Shown: positions 63,046-64,000 of the stretch, piece after piece
Layout of the letters: every line of letters starts with the position of its first letter
Position numbering within the stretch: the first letter of the stretch is position 1
From: Chitinophaga filiformis
Lineage (GTDB): Bacteria > Bacteroidota > Bacteroidia > Chitinophagales > Chitinophagaceae
DNA: 64,000 nucleotides
Direction of reading: 5' to 3'
Assembly: GCF_023100805.1 (NCBI RefSeq)
Contig: NZ_CP095855.1
Coordinates: 4,319,001 to 4,383,000 of the forward strand
Made by a program: the position numbers and the translations under genes
Notes under the pieces: generated by a model
The model's input: only the letters and a program-made list of their open reading frames with translations
What the model was told of the DNA's origin: nothing
The model's database searches: none

Positions 63046-64000
63046 TTACTCTGTTCTCAAACTCTTTAACGGACTGGATATAGCGGCTTTTACTGACTGA
63101 TGGGCGATGGTTATTGCAGCGATGAACACAGAAATAAGAATAGCCACGATAAAGATGCCTGCACTGAGCGAAATATGATAAGCAAAATTGCCCAGCCAGT
63201 TGTACATCAGGTAATATGACAGCGGCGTTGCTACCAGGAAGGCCAGCGCTATCAGTAGTATGAATTCCTTACCGAACAACACAATGACGTCGGGAATAGA
63301 GGCACCCAATACTTTTCTGATCCCGATTTCTTTGTGACGTTGAACGGCGGCAAAAGCTACCAGGCCGTATAACCCCAGGCAGCCGATGATAATGGCCAGT
63401 CCGGAGAATAGTCTGTATGCCGTATACAGTTTCTGTTCCTGCTTGTACATAGCGGCTATATGATCGTCCAGGAACTCGTACGCAAAGAGATCATCAGGGA
63501 AGAGGGCTGACCAGTCTTTTTCTATGCGGGCGATGGTAGCAGGCATATGCTGCGGATACAACCTGACACTAACTGTATTAAAAGCACGTGGATTGTTAAA
63601 CAGGATACAAGGTCTTTTTTCCTTGTGTTTTGATTCACTCTGGAAGTCCTGCATGACGCCCTTGATCTCCAGTTTCCGCTGGCCCTGCATGATGTTGAGG
63701 CCAATGGCATCTTCCATTTTTTTAATGCCCAGTTTGCGGATCAATGCCTCGTTAACGACTACCCGGGGAATGGAGTCTTTAACTGTTGTAGCTATAATGC
63801 CTTCACCCGCCAGCATTTTCATGTCGAACATCTTCATGAAATTTTCATCCACGAATTTTATCTCCACTACGTCGTCTTTTGTAATACCTCTTTCCGGGCA
63901 GGAGAAAGGCCCAAAGCTTTGATTATAAGACGGTGCACCGGTGGAGAAAGACATTTCTCTGATACCGGTATTGTCCTTTAATTGTTGGGCCAGTACTTCC
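63046..64000 (-). CDS. MacB/FtsX-type ABC transporter permease (3' part only)
   Basis: The reading frame ends at 63046 and stays open to the window edge, so the 5' part is missing; about 317 residues are seen. The visible chain has a periplasmic MacB-PCD-like domain (DVVEIKFVDENFMKMFDMKMLAGEG, PRVVVNEALIRKLG, GVMQDFQ) followed by the FtsX permease domain with three membrane helices (LFSGLAIIIGCLGLYGLVAFAAVQRHKEIGIRKVLGAS is the coupling region, then two more). It ends KAAISSPLKSLRTE, the usual C-terminus of Bacteroidota permeases of this kind, which act in export of antibiotics, peptides or lipids with a separate ATPase. Confidence 0.9.
   Translation of the reverse strand, partial: EVLAQQLKDNTGIREMSFSTGAPSYNQSFGPFSCPERGITKDDVVEIKFVDENFMKMFDMKMLAGEGIIATTVKDSIPRVVVNEALIRKLGIKKMEDAIGLNIMQGQRKLEIKGVMQDFQSESKHKEKRPCILFNNPRAFNTVSVRLYPQHMPATIARIEKDWSALFPDDLFAYEFLDDHIAAMYKQEQKLYTAYRLFSGLAIIIGCLGLYGLVAFAAVQRHKEIGIRKVLGASIPDVIVLFGKEFILLIALAFLVATPLSYYLMYNWLGNFAYHISLSAGIFIVAILISVFIAAITIAHQSVKAAISSPLKSLRTE

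Overview
The window reads as a chromosomal piece of a polysaccharide-degrading Bacteroidota bacterium, most likely of the Chitinophaga/Chitinophagaceae type. The reasons are three SusC/SusD pairs, an ECF sigma/FecR/STN-SusC signalling set, type IX secretion C-terminal domains, a CHU_C surface protein with SprB-like repeats, TAnnTTTG-type promoter boxes, and DUF families typical of the phylum (DUF2911, DUF4202, DUF3823, DUF5996). No phage, integrase, transposase or CRISPR array is visible.

Layout. 0.2-5.3 kb: a small secreted protein, then a SusC/SusD pair behind a leader that can fold into a structured RNA. 5.3-6.8 kb: ROK sugar kinase, DUF3606 protein, SemiSWEET transporter. 7-15.6 kb: a glucuronoxylan/glucuronate block made of a leftward operon (GH67 alpha-glucuronidase, SDR oxidoreductase, sialate-O-acetylesterase-type esterase), a LacI-family regulator and rightward uxuA. 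Three copies of one palindromic motif (TACAA-TCGG-TTGTA type) lie before the operon and in the regulator/uxuA gap, so these genes are probably one regulon. It would release glucuronic acid from xylan side chains and carry it towards 2-keto-3-deoxygluconate. A ~190 bp repeat occurs twice around the regulator and uxuA.

15.6-24.9 kb: a MRJP/yellow-type lipoprotein, small hypotheticals, an initiator tRNA, azoreductase and imine-reductase-like genes with two HxlR regulators, and a siderophore-type TonB receptor. 24.9-33.4 kb: an AT-richer accessory stretch of mostly unrecognised proteins. It includes a 441-residue unknown with a near-consensus Bacteroidota promoter, followed one base after its stop codon by a complete tRNA cloverleaf with encoded CCA but an eight-base anticodon loop. 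This protein-tRNA pair is the most unusual arrangement in the window. 33.6-38 kb: a secreted GH71/99-like enzyme with duplicated beta-trefoil motifs and a PL1 pectate lyase.

39.3-46.1 kb: a large SprB-repeat/CHU_C surface protein, a membrane-spanning regulator that joins an extracytoplasmic kelch-like sensor to a SARP-like DNA-binding domain, and a perfect 143 bp tandem repeat. 46.3-52.1 kb: SusC/SusD/DUF3823 locus. 52.8-62.3 kb: ECF sigma factor, FecR anti-sigma factor, STN-SusC, SusD and a metzincin-type metalloprotease, a self-signalling outer-membrane uptake locus probably for peptides or glycoproteins. The window ends inside a MacB/FtsX-type permease gene on the minus strand.

All functional calls come from reading motifs and remembered family features; no database search was run.
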